Assembly: GCF_000332645.1 (NCBI RefSeq)
Contig: NZ_AMXN01000007.1
Location: 157,083 to 221,082, forward strand
Origin: Bacillus inaquosorum KCTC 13429
Lineage (GTDB): Bacteria > Bacillota > Bacilli > Bacillales > Bacillaceae
Direction: 5' to 3'
DNA length: 64,000 bases
A program made the position numbers and the translations under genes. Below are positions 46,667 through 56,665 of the stretch, piece after piece (position 1 is the first letter of the stretch; each line of letters opens with the position of its first letter). Below the pieces are notes generated by a model that was not told the origin of the DNA, made no database searches, and was given only the letters and a program-made list of their open reading frames with translations.

Positions 46667-48191
46667 TTGCTTTCCCCGCCTCCTTTTGCGTACTTCCTGC
46701 CATCAAGAGACCGAGCTCCTGCTCAGTTGTGTCCTGCGGATCGACGCTGGCTATAATGTGTCCTTCAAAAATAACGGCGATTCTGTCACTGAGATTCATA
46801 ATTTCATCAAGCTCAAACGAGAGGAGAAGAACGGCTTTTCCGGCATCACGCTGCTCAATAAGCTTTTTATGGACAAATTCAATCGCTCCGACATCAAGAC
46901 CGCGGGTCGGCTGGGCAGCGATTAATAAATCAGGGTTCCGGTCTATTTCCCGCCCGATAATCGCTTTTTGCTGGTTTCCGCCTGACAATGCCCGGGCGTG
47001 TGTATATTCATCCGGCGTTCTGACGTCGTACTCGCTGATCAGGCTGCGTGCTTTTTTATACATGTCGCCTTTATGTAACAAGCCAAATGCTGAATACGGC
47101 TTTTTGTAATAGCTTTGCAGCACCATATTTTCTCCGATTGGAAAATCGAGGACGAGACCGTGTTTATGGCGGTCCTGGGGAATATGCCCGATGCCGGATT
47201 CAGTGACTTTTCTGGGCGGCAGGTTTTGGATCTGTTTGCCATTTAAGGTGATTGTTCCTGAATCTGTTTTGCGGAGTCCTGTTATCGCTTCAATCAGCTC
47301 CGACTGCCCGTTTCCGTCGACACCGGCTATGCCGACGATTTCTCCAGCTTTAACAGAAAGTGACAAATTCCTGACTGCCTCTACTCCGCGGGTATCCTTT
47401 ACGGTCATTCCGTCAATCGCAAGCACTTCCGCTCCCGGCTGAGCAGCCTTCTTTTCAGTTTTGAACGTGACTTCGCGGCCGACCATAAGACTGGCGAGCT
47501 CATCTTGGTTTGTATCACGGACATCAAGTGTTTTAATGCCTTTTCCTTTGCGGATAATGGTCACGCGGTCACAAACCTCCATAATCTCTTTCAGTTTATG
47601 GGTGATTAAGATGATTGATTTCCCTTCAATGACCAGATTCTTCATAATTTGCATCAGTTCTTTGATTTCATGAGGCGTCAATACAGCCGTCGGTTCGTCA
47701 AAAATCAGAATGTCAGCCCCGCGGTAGAGGGTTTTTAATATTTCTGCGCGCTGCTGCATGCCGACTGATATGTCAGCAATTTTTGCTTTAGGATTAATCT
47801 GAAGGCCGTATCGATCGGAAATGTCCTGCACCTCTTGGGCAGCCCGCTTCCGGTCAATTCTGCAAAACTTTTTTGGCTCTTTCCCGAGAATAATATTTTC
47901 AGCAACTGTAAAGGTGTCAACAAGCATAAAGTGCTGATGCACCATTCCGATTCCAAGGTCATTCGCTTTGTTTGGGCTGTTGATGTGCACCTTCTCGCCG
48001 CGCACCCGAATTTCACCCCGCTCCGGCTGATACAGCCCGAAAAGCACATTCATCAACGTTGATTTCCCCGCTCCGTTTTCACCGAGCAGCGCGTGTATTT
48101 CGCCTTTTTTGACCTGAAGATTGATATTGTCATTGGCGACGATACCTGGAAACTCCTTGCGGATATTGAGCATTTCAATGACATATTCCAC
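46659..48191 (-). CDS. nupO: Guanosine ABC importer ATPase (YufO)
   Basis: Duplicated ABC ATPase, 510 residues. The first half has Walker A GENGAGKST, signature ISVGMQQRAEI and Walker B ILIFDEPT. The second has the variant Walker A GVDGNGQSEL (Lys replaced by Gln), signature LSGGNQQKAI and LLIAAQPTRGLD. This asymmetry is typical of sugar and nucleoside importers, with only the first site fully catalytic. The start is GTG at 48191, after AAAGGAG with an 11-base spacing. It follows the nupN gene and a read-through terminator. Confidence 0.92.
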   Translation of the reverse strand: MEYVIEMLNIRKEFPGIVANDNINLQVKKGEIHALLGENGAGKSTLMNVLFGLYQPERGEIRVRGEKVHINSPNKANDLGIGMVHQHFMLVDTFTVAENIILGKEPKKFCRIDRKRAAQEVQDISDRYGLQINPKAKIADISVGMQQRAEILKTLYRGADILIFDEPTAVLTPHEIKELMQIMKNLVIEGKSIILITHKLKEIMEVCDRVTIIRKGKGIKTLDVRDTNQDELASLMVGREVTFKTEKKAAQPGAEVLAIDGMTVKDTRGVEAVRNLSLSVKAGEIVGIAGVDGNGQSELIEAITGLRKTDSGTITLNGKQIQNLPPRKVTESGIGHIPQDRHKHGLVLDFPIGENMVLQSYYKKPYSAFGLLHKGDMYKKARSLISEYDVRTPDEYTHARALSGGNQQKAIIGREIDRNPDLLIAAQPTRGLDVGAIEFVHKKLIEQRDAGKAVLLLSFELDEIMNLSDRIAVIFEGHIIASVDPQDTTEQELGLLMAGSTQKEAGKANG

Positions 48192-48221
48192 TGATTTGAC
48201 CGCTCCTTTATTCAATATAAA

Positions 48222-48259
48222 AGAAAAACAAGGGATAAGGGCTCGACCTCCTTATCCCT
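48222..48259 (-). terminator. Hairpin between nupN and nupO
   Basis: Ten-base-pair stem AGGGATAAGG/CCTTATCCCT followed on the minus strand by TGTTTTTCTTTT. nupOPQ have no evident promoter of their own, so this is probably an attenuating terminator that lets binding protein exceed permease. Confidence 0.88.
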
Positions 48260-48266
48260 GCGATTC

Positions 48267-49346
48267 TTATTCAGCTTTGAAGGTTTTCAGCTCTTTCTCA
48301 GTTGCCGGCACTTCCAATCCGTCGATGATTTTTTTCTTCCATTTATCAACCGCTTTGATCACATCATCCGATAGATTTTGTTTAGATGGGGAAATGCCGA
48401 CCCCGTCTTGATCAAGGCCGTAGGTGAGCGTCTCGCCGCCCGGAAACTTTCCTTCGCTTGCTTTTTTCGTTAAATCTTCAACCGCTGTATCTACTTTTTT
48501 GACCATGGAAGTGAGGGTGACGTTATCATCTGTTCCTTCTACCTGGCCTTCTGCGTATTGGTCTTTATCGACACCGATGACCCAGACATCGCGTTTCGGA
48601 TCTTCTTTTTTCAGGTTTTTCGCTTCTGTAAAGACACCTGTGCCAGTGGCGCCTGCGGAGTGATAAATCACATCTACGCCTGATTTATACATGCTTTCAG
48701 CAGTGGCTTTGCCGACATCGGCTTTATCGAAACCGCCCGCATATTTTACTTGGACAACGGCTTTAGGGTTTACGGCCTGCACGCCGGCACGGAAGCCGAC
48801 CTCGAATTTTTTGATTAACTCAGATTCCATGCCGCCTACAAATCCGATTTTTTGTGATTTGCTTGATAAGGCTGCGGCCACTCCGACGAGAAATGAGCCT
48901 TCCTGCTCTTTAAACGTAACACTTGCGACGTTGTCTTTATCGACAACAGCATCTATGATCGCAAAGTTCGTATTTTTGCGCTGGTCAGCAATTTCGCTGA
49001 TTGAGTCCTCCATTAAGTAGCCGACGCCGTAAATCAAGTCGAAATTCTCACGTGCTAATTTATTTAAGTTTGTTGTGTAGTCAGCATCTGATTTTGATTG
49101 AAGGTAATCGTAACCGTTTTTGCCTTTTTCCAGCCCGTTCTCTTTCCCGAAGGCTTGAATGCCTTCCCAGGCTGATTGGTTGAAGGATTTGTCATCCACT
49201 CCGCCTACGTCAGTAACCATTGCCACACTGAATTTGTTTTTGTCAGTGTTTGTGCCGCTGCTTTTATCGCTGGTTCCGCATGCTCCTAAAATGGTGCCTG
49301 CTGCGATCACAAGTAACATCGCCAATCCGATTTTTCGTTTATTCAA
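48267..49346 (-). CDS. nupN: Guanosine-binding lipoprotein (YufN)
   Basis: BmpA-family substrate-binding protein, 359 residues. The signal peptide has a lipobox LGAC ending at about residue 23, so it is anchored to the outer face of the membrane. Family features are [22 protein letters not shown] and [11 protein letters not shown]. The start is TTG at 49346 after GGGGGG; the frame opens further up to 49376 without a ribosome site. First gene of nupNOPQ, with a CodY-like box about 90 bases upstream. Confidence 0.92.
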   Translation of the reverse strand: MNKRKIGLAMLLVIAAGTILGACGTSDKSSGTNTDKNKFSVAMVTDVGGVDDKSFNQSAWEGIQAFGKENGLEKGKNGYDYLQSKSDADYTTNLNKLARENFDLIYGVGYLMEDSISEIADQRKNTNFAIIDAVVDKDNVASVTFKEQEGSFLVGVAAALSSKSQKIGFVGGMESELIKKFEVGFRAGVQAVNPKAVVQVKYAGGFDKADVGKATAESMYKSGVDVIYHSAGATGTGVFTEAKNLKKEDPKRDVWVIGVDKDQYAEGQVEGTDDNVTLTSMVKKVDTAVEDLTKKASEGKFPGGETLTYGLDQDGVGISPSKQNLSDDVIKAVDKWKKKIIDGLEVPATEKELKTFKAE

Positions 49347-49820
49347 GATATAACCCCCCAGAAAAATTTGGTTCAAAGCTGATCCGGTCAGTCATATGAT
49401 GGGCTGTCCTGAACAATTTCTTAGAATAGATAAAATTTTCTGATAATAATAAATGGAATGCGCTGAGACAGTTCTGATCTTCCCTGAATAAGCGTGGTGT
49501 GAGTGTTTCCTTCGAAAGGCGGGGAAGAGAAGGATGCGGAAGGCATTCCGGGCGGAAAACCGTGACATCTTTTTCTGAAGTGAGACTTATGACTTAGTTT
49601 TTGGGATCAACTAACCAATCATAATTTATCATTTTACTTACAAGAAATAAATAGAATTCCGCATAATTTTTTAAAAAATATCTATTTTTAGAATTGTTTG
49701 ATCAAAAGTGTAAAAAAGTCCTTTATTATTCTTGTATAACTTATCATCAATAGAATCAAGGACCTTGGCAAGAGATATGACAGAAAAAACCGCACTGCTC
49801 AGAGTGAACAGTGCGGTTTT
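49347..49820. other. Long intergenic region between nupN and malR
   Basis: A 474-base gap holding the nupN control region: the CodY-like box, and a leader of GC-rich sequence about 49480-49570 with CGGAA repeats and local inverted repeats. An AT-rich segment follows at 49600-49760. Plus-strand TATAAC at 49733 could be a promoter without a gene. No protein gene or recognised riboswitch is evident. Confidence 0.5.
49434..49448. promoter_or_regulatory. CodY box-like site upstream of nupN
   Basis: AATTTTCTGATAATA matches the CodY consensus AATTTTCWGAAAATT at 13 of 15 positions. On the minus strand it lies just upstream of a TATTCT that could be the nupN -10. CodY control of this operon is known from the literature on this species. 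Confidence 0.65.
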
Positions 49821-49822
49821 TT
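49784..49822. terminator. Terminator of malK-malR
   Basis: Fourteen-base arms AAAAAACCGCACTG/CAGTGCGGTTTTTT around an 11-base loop. The left A run gives T tails on the minus strand for malR and the right T run serves plus-strand transcripts. It touches the malR stop codon. Confidence 0.93.
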
Positions 49823-50528
49823 ATAGAAATTGCTTAATTGCGTTAAGGTTTCCTGTGTTGACGTTGTACTGAAACACAGGTCTTCCGATTGTTCCGTACG
49901 CCATTTCTACATTCAGAACCTGTATATCTTCAAGAAACTTTAAGTATTTTCGTATGGATACTTGAGAGATTTCTGTGTGCTTTGCCAGGTCTTCTGTCGT
50001 AAATGATTCATTTTCAAATGACTGGATACTGGACCAAATCAGCTTCAGCGTGCTTTTTGTCAGGCCTTTAGGAAGCTGCACTTTTTCTGTTGCTTCTTTC
50101 TTTTGAAAAAGCTCGGCGTCCAGTTCTTTTTGGCTCATGTTGCGATGGGTTGAATATACCTTTTGTTTTCGTCTGTAATCAGACAGGGCAGTTTGGAAAC
50201 GTTCAAATTCAAACGGTTTGATTAAATAATCGACAGCTCCGTAACGAAGTGTTTTCTTGATAACGTCAAGCTCACTGGCCGCTGAGATGACAATGACGTC
50301 AACCGCTTCATTTTGGGCTCTCAGTTCCGTCAGCAGTTCAAGCCCGTTTTTACCCGGCATATAAATATCGAGCAAAATGAGGTCGATATGATGCTCTCCT
50401 AAAATATGCAGAGCGCTTTGAAAGGAAGAGGCGATGCCTTTCAGCTGAAAGCCTTCTATCTGGCTTAAGTATCGTTTATTTAATTCACCCACCATGGGGT
50501 CATCTTCAACTATTAGTACATTAATCAT
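49821..50528 (-). CDS. malR: Malate response regulator MalR (YufM)
   Basis: Regulator of 235 residues related to CitB/DctR. The receiver domain has VEDDPMVGE, the phospho-acceptor Asp in [13 protein letters not shown] and the lysine in [10 protein letters not shown]. The C-terminal helix-turn-helix includes [26 protein letters not shown]. It activates maeN and other malate genes. The ATG at 50528 overlaps the malK end by eight bases, behind GGAGG. The upstream extension lies in malK. Confidence 0.94.
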   Translation of the reverse strand: MINVLIVEDDPMVGELNKRYLSQIEGFQLKGIASSFQSALHILGEHHIDLILLDIYMPGKNGLELLTELRAQNEAVDVIVISAASELDVIKKTLRYGAVDYLIKPFEFERFQTALSDYRRKQKVYSTHRNMSQKELDAELFQKKEATEKVQLPKGLTKSTLKLIWSSIQSFENESFTTEDLAKHTEISQVSIRKYLKFLEDIQVLNVEMAYGTIGRPVFQYNVNTGNLNAIKQFL

Positions 50529-52122
50529 GATTTTCCTCCTTCGGTTCGTACGGGATGCGAAGACTGAATGTCGTTCCTTCATTCTCTTCGCTTGTGAGGA
50601 TCATTTGGCCCTTTAAATTTTCGATGCTTTGCTGTGTAAAATAAAGGCCAAATCCTCGGTTTTTGCCCTTTGTTGAATAGCCTTGTTCAAATACTTTGGC
50701 TTGATCTTCTTCAGACATGCCTGCTCCTGTATCGGTAATTTCAATGTCTAGTATGCTGTTATGAAAACGCATGGACATGGTAATTTGTTTTTTCGGCATA
50801 TTGGCAACGGCGTCCAAGGCATTGTTGATGAGATTTCCGATGATTGTAATAAGTTCATGAATGACTGAAGGATCTGCCGCGTTCGGGATGACACCGCTGC
50901 ATTCAATATCAAGATTTGCGCCCTGCTCCCGTATGAAGCTTTGTTTTCCGAGCAGAAAACCAGCCAGCACGGAGCTTTTGACATCATTTATAATTTCGCT
51001 TGTTTCTGATTTTTGCTGAATCGCAATATCTTTAATATAATCTCCAAGATCGTCATACTCTTTCAGCTGGACGAGACCTAATATCACATGCAGTTTGTTC
51101 ATAAATTCATGAGACTGCGCTCTCAGTGCGTTTGCATACATTTTAACACCGGAAAGCTGTTCAGCTAAATGTTTTACCTCGGTTTTGTCGCGGAATGTGG
51201 CAATCGCTCCGACGGTTTGTCCTTTCAGCTGGATGGGAACTTCATTAAATACAAGCTCTAATCCGTTAATGCGGACGTCTCTGTCTTGAAGAGGTTTCTT
51301 TGTCTCAATGACCTTTTTCAAGCGGCTTTTCGGCAAGATGTCATTTACATCCTGATCAACGGGATTTGTATTAATACCCATTTTCACGAATAGGCGCTTT
51401 GCTTCCGCATTGGCAAGTTTGATTTTGCCGTTTTCATCGACAGCAAGTATTCCTTCCTTCGTCGATTCCAGCATCGCGCTCCGTTCTTCAAGAAGAGTCG
51501 CAATTTCATAAGGTTCAAGTCCGTACATAATATTTTTCACCGTACGGGCGACGATAACAGCTCCCATCACACCAACGAAAATGCTGACGCAGATAATAAA
51601 GTAGAGCGGCCGTAAGCTGTGGCTGATCACTTCATCAATTTCATTTACAGTGATCCCGACCGCAACTGCACCGACCTGTTTTCCATTCTCGGCGTAGACA
51701 GGGACGAATGCTCTCTGTGATTTCCCGAGCGTGCCAGAGGCTGTGCTGATGTGGACATGTCCTTTTAGTACTTCGGCTTCATCACCGCCCATGAATTTTT
51801 TTCCGATTTTGCTTGGGTCAGGATGGGTTTTGCGAATGCCGTTCATATCCATGACAACGACAAATTCCGTGCCGGTGATTTTCTGAACCCGCTTTGTGTA
51901 GCTTTGCAGTTCCTTCTGGTTTTTTCCGCTCTCTAAAGCAGAGGCTGTGATCGGCGCTTCGGCTACCATTTCAGCGGTCTGCATCGCTGTGGCTTTTTCC
52001 TGATCTCTAATCCGTTTGGTGGTTTGGGCACCGACTGTAAAAAACGTAATGAGCAGTGCGATCAACACAACGATACAAACAAATATGGTGAGTCTGGTTT
52101 GCAGTTTCAATGTTTTTTTCAT
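50521..52122 (-). CDS. malK: Malate sensor kinase MalK (YufL)
   Basis: CitA-type sensor kinase, 533 residues. Span (about 10-30), extracytoplasmic PAS-like sensor (about 35-170) that would bind malate, second span (about 175-195), cytoplasmic PAS (about 215-320). Then a kinase core with the histidine in [21 protein letters not shown] and the ATP site NALDAV, DTGAGM, GFGLYF. ATG start after GGAAGTTTACT. It forms an operon with malR. Confidence 0.94.
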   Translation of the reverse strand: MKKTLKLQTRLTIFVCIVVLIALLITFFTVGAQTTKRIRDQEKATAMQTAEMVAEAPITASALESGKNQKELQSYTKRVQKITGTEFVVVMDMNGIRKTHPDPSKIGKKFMGGDEAEVLKGHVHISTASGTLGKSQRAFVPVYAENGKQVGAVAVGITVNEIDEVISHSLRPLYFIICVSIFVGVMGAVIVARTVKNIMYGLEPYEIATLLEERSAMLESTKEGILAVDENGKIKLANAEAKRLFVKMGINTNPVDQDVNDILPKSRLKKVIETKKPLQDRDVRINGLELVFNEVPIQLKGQTVGAIATFRDKTEVKHLAEQLSGVKMYANALRAQSHEFMNKLHVILGLVQLKEYDDLGDYIKDIAIQQKSETSEIINDVKSSVLAGFLLGKQSFIREQGANLDIECSGVIPNAADPSVIHELITIIGNLINNALDAVANMPKKQITMSMRFHNSILDIEITDTGAGMSEEDQAKVFEQGYSTKGKNRGFGLYFTQQSIENLKGQMILTSEENEGTTFSLRIPYEPKEENHD

Positions 52123-52236
52123 AGTAAACTTCCTTACGTTTTATGATTCCTGCGTACTACTTTACTCTCTAAAAGCTGCTTTGTGAAGATTTGGGATCGT
52201 AATTCGTAAAAAGGAGAAAAAATGGAATAATTTATC

Positions 52237-52265
52237 TTGTCAATGTGTTTTAAGTCCTCCATAAT
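52237..52265 (+). promoter_or_regulatory. Putative sigma-A promoter of yufK
   Basis: TTGTCA, 17-base spacer, CATAAT, 34 bases ahead of the yufK start. Confidence 0.6.
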
Positions 52266-52299
52266 AAATGAGGTAGATTATAGAAAGGGACTTTTTTAT

Positions 52300-52857
52300 A
52301 TGAAAAATACTTATTTGACGGGATACTTTCCGCTGATTGCGATCCTGCTTTTTAGTTCGTCTTTATCCATTTCAACTTCACTTTATGCGTTGAAGATGCT
52401 GTCTTCATTTGGAATGTATGATGGAATGCTCGACTATTTTTCAGAGAAAGGGATCAGGCTTGCGTTATTTGCTGCCTTTGCACTTTTATACTTTATGGTT
52501 CTGTCCGCTCTGAAATTAATTGCGAATACCGTGACTGAGCTGTCATTGCTGTTTTTTGCTAACGATCCGGAAGGGAACAATCTGAAAAAAATCAGAATGG
52601 GTTCCATGATTTATTTAGGAGGCGGGATTTTATCCTTTGTGCTCTTGCAAAATGTCATCTGGATTGTGATTTGGTTTGCGGTCGTCACGCTCGCTTACTT
52701 TGTGTTTATCGTATACCGGATTTATTCAACGCTTTCTCTCATGTCATTAGTCGGATTCATTCTATTGGAACTGCTGTTTTGGTTTACCTTTGTTATCGGT
52801 ATTCTGTTCATATTTATCAAGCTTTATAATAGCATAATGGCTAGCTTACCTGTGTAA
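52300..52857 (+). CDS. yufK: Membrane protein YufK
   Basis: Hydrophobic protein of 185 residues with five predicted spans and no recognised motif (family DUF5366-like by memory). The start is the ATG at 52300 after GAAAGGGAC. The open frame upstream to 52237 covers its promoter. It is monocistronic and divergent from malK, and its end forms the left arm of a strong terminator. Confidence 0.82.
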   Translation: MKNTYLTGYFPLIAILLFSSSLSISTSLYALKMLSSFGMYDGMLDYFSEKGIRLALFAAFALLYFMVLSALKLIANTVTELSLLFFANDPEGNNLKKIRMGSMIYLGGGILSFVLLQNVIWIVIWFAVVTLAYFVFIVYRIYSTLSLMSLVGFILLELLFWFTFVIGILFIFIKLYNSIMASLPV

Positions 52858-52873
52858 GCTAGCCATTTTTTCG
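52836..52873 (+). terminator. Terminator of yufK
   Basis: Fourteen-base-pair perfect stem beginning AATGGCTAGC around a four-base loop, then six T. The yufK stop codon lies in its right arm. It probably also insulates the converging yuxK. Confidence 0.93.
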
Positions 52874-52874
52874 T

Positions 52875-53288
52875 TTACGGTAAAAATCTTTTTTTAATAG
52901 AAGGGGAGGGGAGCATACATTCATTTTTTTTGCCAAACCACTTATAGCGGTTTTTGGCAATGAAAGAATAGACCATATCTCTGACAGGCTTCGGCACTGC
53001 GAAAAACAGGACGAAGAGCCGCCATGGGCCCCGCAGATGCCTGAAAACCTTTATGGCTGCAGTTGACTTTGTGTAAACTCGGCCGTCTTCAATAAAGACA
53101 AAGCTGTCAAACTGATCAGTCGGGAGCCCGCTCTTTTTCAGCAGGCTCTGACCTGTTTCCGACTGCAGCGATGTAAAAGAAATCAATCCGTCCGGATCAC
53201 GCTTAATGATAAATTGCACGGCGCCGTTGCATAAATTGCACACGCCGTCAAACAGCAAAACGCGATTTGGAATTTGTTCTGATTGCAC
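52875..53288 (-). CDS. yuxK: DUF393 thiol-oxidoreductase-like protein YuxK
   Basis: Protein of 137 residues of the DUF393/YuxK family with the motif FDGVCNLCNGAVQFIIKRD. The CxxC pair there suggests a thioredoxin-like fold, but the activity is unproved. Later LRGPWRLFVLFFAVPKPVRDMVY is typical of the family. ATG start behind GGAGGGGATCTGGCG. It lies 20 bases downstream of pbpD on the same strand. Confidence 0.87.
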   Translation of the reverse strand: MQSEQIPNRVLLFDGVCNLCNGAVQFIIKRDPDGLISFTSLQSETGQSLLKKSGLPTDQFDSFVFIEDGRVYTKSTAAIKVFRHLRGPWRLFVLFFAVPKPVRDMVYSFIAKNRYKWFGKKNECMLPSPSIKKRFLP

Positions 53289-53308
53289 GCCAGATCCCCT
53301 CCGATTCT

Positions 53309-55183
53309 TTAATAAGCCGTTTGCAGCGTTCCTTTCCAGATGGAAAGCTGAGGGCTGATGCTGTGAAGATACTCAACGCTGCTCGGTGTATCTTTTCCGA
53401 CCCAAACACCCATTGTATACGTATCTGTCAGGCCGACGAACCACATATCGTGATAATCATTTGATGTTCCTGTTTTACCGCCGATGTAAGGCGCTTTAAA
53501 ATATGCTTTTTTCCCTGTCCCGCTTTTCACAACGGAAGACATTAGTTTTTTCAGCTGCATGTTCGTGCGGACGCTGAATATTTGAGTCGACTTATCATTC
53601 CATTTATAAAGTGTTTTACCCTTTAAATCTGTCACCTTTGTAATCGCATGGCTCGGCGTATAGCTTCCGCTGTTGCCGAATGTCGTATATGCCTTTGTCA
53701 TCTCAAGAGGCGTCATGCCGTTTGTAAATCCGCCAAGCGCCGCCGGGAGAAGATAGTCGCTGTCGACAAGTTTGGAAAAATGATATGGCTCAATATAACT
53801 GAATGCTCTTTGGATTCCCACACGGTCCAGCATTCTGATGGCCGGTGTATTATATGAATTTTTAAACGCTGTATCGAGCGTCACTGTGCCGTACGTGCGG
53901 TTATTGTAGTTTTGCGGACAGTAATCTCTGCTGCAAAACTTGCTGGCATCAATGGAGCTGCTTGCTGTCGCGCCGGTCTGTTCAATATAAGGGCCGTAAT
54001 CAAGAAGCGGCTTAATGGATGAACCCGGCTGTCTGTATGCCTGGTAGGCGCGGTTAAAATCATATTTTTGATAGTTTTTCCCGCCGGATAGAGCGATGAT
54101 TTGATGCGTCTGATGATTAATCACAGCCGCTCCGCCCTGTACGTCCGCATACGGGAGTTTGGAATTCATTTGTGCCACAACTTGATTTTGCATGTACGGA
54201 TCAAGTGCGGTATAAATTTTTACGCCGTCTTTCATCAGAGTGCTGACTCTTGCGGACAGCTCGTTTTCGATCTTTTCTTTTTGTTTTCCTGACGCTTTTT
54301 GAAGACGTTTATCAAAGCCTTCTGATTCAGACACCAGCTGAGTGAATTCATCATTGACATAGGAAACATAGTCCGGATATTTATCTTCTCTTTTTTCAAC
54401 ATCCAGTTTGATTTTTTGTTTTACGGCTTTTTTCAGCTCTTTATCCGTAATGACACCGGCATTTTTTAACCCTTTAAGCAAACGTTCTTGACGGCTTTTC
54501 GTGTAGTCAAAATGCTTGAGAGGATCATATAATGTAGGGTTATTAGGTATAGCGCAAATAAAAGCCATTTCTCCCACTGTGAGAGATTTGAGCGGTTTGC
54601 TGAAATAGAATTCAGCCGCTGAACCGACGCCGTAAACGCCATTGTTGAAATAAATGGTATTTAAGTAAGCTTCAAGAATTTCATTTTTCGTATACTTTTT
54701 CTCTAGCTGATAAGAATACGCGAGCTCAGTCAGCTTGCGGCTGAAGGAGCGTTCGTGGCTTAAATACAAGTTTCTTGAAAGCTGCTGTGTGATGGTGCTG
54801 GCGCCCTGATCAATTTTTTTGTCTTTTACGTTAGAAGCAGTTGCCCGCACCATTCCCATAAAGTCAAAGCCTTTATGCTCGTAAAAATGTTTGTCCTCAG
54901 ACGTTAAGAAAATCTGTTTGACTTCCTCGGGAATCTTGTCAAATGGAACGAGCACGCGGTTTTCGTGATCGCTGACGATTTCCGAAACAAGGGAGCCGTC
55001 CCTGTCATACATGTAGCTGTTCTGAACAAGGCTGATATCTTTCAGATTAATATTTTTATCAAGCACCTGATCCAGGGACTTCATTTGTTTTACTTCTTTT
55101 CCGGAAGCGATAACTGTAAATGCAAACAATGGGATTATGCAAAGGAGCAAAATCCATCCGATTATTTTTCGTAACATGGTCAC
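53309..55183 (-). CDS. pbpD: Penicillin-binding protein 4 (class A)
   Basis: Bifunctional cell-wall synthase of 624 residues. An N-terminal span (about 5-25) precedes a GT51 glycosyltransferase domain with TSEDKHFYEHKGFDFMG, the QGASTITQQLSRNLYLSHERS region and KYTKNEILEAYLNTIYF. The transpeptidase domain has the active-site Ser in PGSSIKPLL, the SYN triad member KNSYNTPAIR and the KTGTSNDYHD box. Outward-facing, membrane-anchored. The ATG at 55183 is used; a second ATG two codons later is possible. Confidence 0.96.
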   Translation of the reverse strand: MTMLRKIIGWILLLCIIPLFAFTVIASGKEVKQMKSLDQVLDKNINLKDISLVQNSYMYDRDGSLVSEIVSDHENRVLVPFDKIPEEVKQIFLTSEDKHFYEHKGFDFMGMVRATASNVKDKKIDQGASTITQQLSRNLYLSHERSFSRKLTELAYSYQLEKKYTKNEILEAYLNTIYFNNGVYGVGSAAEFYFSKPLKSLTVGEMAFICAIPNNPTLYDPLKHFDYTKSRQERLLKGLKNAGVITDKELKKAVKQKIKLDVEKREDKYPDYVSYVNDEFTQLVSESEGFDKRLQKASGKQKEKIENELSARVSTLMKDGVKIYTALDPYMQNQVVAQMNSKLPYADVQGGAAVINHQTHQIIALSGGKNYQKYDFNRAYQAYRQPGSSIKPLLDYGPYIEQTGATASSSIDASKFCSRDYCPQNYNNRTYGTVTLDTAFKNSYNTPAIRMLDRVGIQRAFSYIEPYHFSKLVDSDYLLPAALGGFTNGMTPLEMTKAYTTFGNSGSYTPSHAITKVTDLKGKTLYKWNDKSTQIFSVRTNMQLKKLMSSVVKSGTGKKAYFKAPYIGGKTGTSNDYHDMWFVGLTDTYTMGVWVGKDTPSSVEYLHSISPQLSIWKGTLQTAY

Positions 55184-55275
55184 TCTCTTTTCTCCTAAAT
55201 TCTAGCCATATCGTACCATTCTTTTGAGTTTACGAGAAGGTTAAATTTAGAAGATTCCTTAGTTTTTTCTGAGAA

Positions 55276-56454
55276 TCAGCTTGCTTTGGCATAAGAATCT
55301 TTCCGGAATTTCTGCATGATCCAAAGCAGGCAGGCGCCGGCGAAAAAGAGAAACGCTGTGACATAAAAGGCGGCCGAAATTGTAAAATGGCTCGATATGA
55401 TTCCGCCGAGAAGAGGCCCAAGCACATTTCCTAAAAAGCGAAAGCTGACGTTGTAGCCGAGAACTTCTCCTTGGATGCTGCCAGGAGCCTGTACGCGGAT
55501 CGCTGCCGTGATGCATGGCAGCAAGCCGCCCATCGCCATTCCAAATAAAAATCTGAAAACAAGGAGCACGCTGAGCGAGGACGCGAGCGCCTGCGGAATA
55601 AAAAAGATAGAGGCGGCGAGTAAAAGTCCGATTAAAATGCGGCGGTGGCCGTAGCGGTCGCCCAGGTCTCCCCATTTTCTAGCCAGCAGCAAACTTCCGA
55701 GTCCCGTTGCTGAAAATGCCATGCCGGAGAAAAAGGCAAGATTGACAGGTCCGTGCAGCTCATTTACATATAAAGCGAGCAGCGGCTGGATACTGAAATT
55801 TCCTGTTTGAATCAGCATGGTTAACAGCATCATGACCCAAAGCGCCGGCTGGTGAAAAATATAGGAGAGCACTTCTTTTCTCGAGTAAGACGTACGTTTG
55901 GCTGCCTTTTCTGCAAGAGGCTGTTCTTTGACACCGAATAACACGAGAAGAACAGATAAGAAAATCACAAAGGATGTGATAAAAAAGGTATACGTAAAGC
56001 CGAAACGATCAGCAAGCATGCCTCCCAAAAGCGGGCCGAACAAGCTCCCGGACACTTGCCCCATTTGCAGCGTGCCGAGGGTTTTACCGGCTGAGCTCTT
56101 CGGAGTCTGTGCCGAAATCATCGCAAGAGATGTCGGGATGAATCCGGTTACAAGCCCCATTGCCATACGCAGAAAAAACAATTGGTACACCGATGTAACA
56201 AAGCCCATGAATAAAATACTGAGGGCAATGCCCGTTCCGGTTGCCATGAGGATTTTCTTGTATCCGCGTTTGTCTCCGAACCGCCCCCAAAACGGGGATA
56301 CCAAAAACGCCATGAGAAATGTAATGCCGAACACATAGCCGCTCCACCTTTGCACAAAGCCGTTTGAAAAAGTGCTGAGCGTCTCAATGTATAAGGAGAG
56401 AAAAGGAACGATCATCGTTGTGCTGGCTGATACAAAGAAATTCGCCAGCCACAC
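55276..56454 (-). CDS. yuxJ: Major facilitator superfamily transporter YuxJ
   Basis: Twelve-span efflux-type permease of at least 392 residues, close to the MdtG/tetracycline-exporter group. It shows the loop motif GRFGDKRGYKKILM between spans 2 and 3 and a related GDLGDRYGHRRILIG in the second half. Substrate unknown. The start is doubtful. The GTG at 56454 gives 392 residues but has no ribosome site and removes part of the usual N-terminus. The frame runs ten codons further up to an ATT at 56484 (ISIRKKNFVIVWLANFF), which lies just after AAGAAGGTGATG. Confidence 0.85.
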   Translation of the reverse strand: MWLANFFVSASTTMIVPFLSLYIETLSTFSNGFVQRWSGYVFGITFLMAFLVSPFWGRFGDKRGYKKILMATGTGIALSILFMGFVTSVYQLFFLRMAMGLVTGFIPTSLAMISAQTPKSSAGKTLGTLQMGQVSGSLFGPLLGGMLADRFGFTYTFFITSFVIFLSVLLVLFGVKEQPLAEKAAKRTSYSRKEVLSYIFHQPALWVMMLLTMLIQTGNFSIQPLLALYVNELHGPVNLAFFSGMAFSATGLGSLLLARKWGDLGDRYGHRRILIGLLLAASIFFIPQALASSLSVLLVFRFLFGMAMGGLLPCITAAIRVQAPGSIQGEVLGYNVSFRFLGNVLGPLLGGIISSHFTISAAFYVTAFLFFAGACLLWIMQKFRKDSYAKAS

Positions 56455-56665
56455 AATGACAAAGTTTTTCTTACGGATAGAAATAACATCACCTTCTTAT
56501 TATTTCGGGTTCCTTACTAATTATAAAGAAACGATTCACGATTTAAAAGAAACAAAGCGGCTGGGGAAATTCATTATTTTTAGAAAATGAAGAAAGGTCG
56601 AGAAGGGGAATTGATATACTATAAAGATAGCATTTTCTGATCGGAGGAAAGGCAGGTGTAAAAAG

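Noticed and set aside
49534..49578. Short ATG frame (14 codons) on the plus strand in the nupN-malR gap
   Set aside because: Too short and without conservation evidence; probably chance in the nupN leader.
49347..49600. Purine riboswitch in the nupN leader, expected for a nucleoside transporter
   Set aside because: The conserved junction sequences of the purine aptamer were not found on the minus strand; the CodY-like box explains control better.
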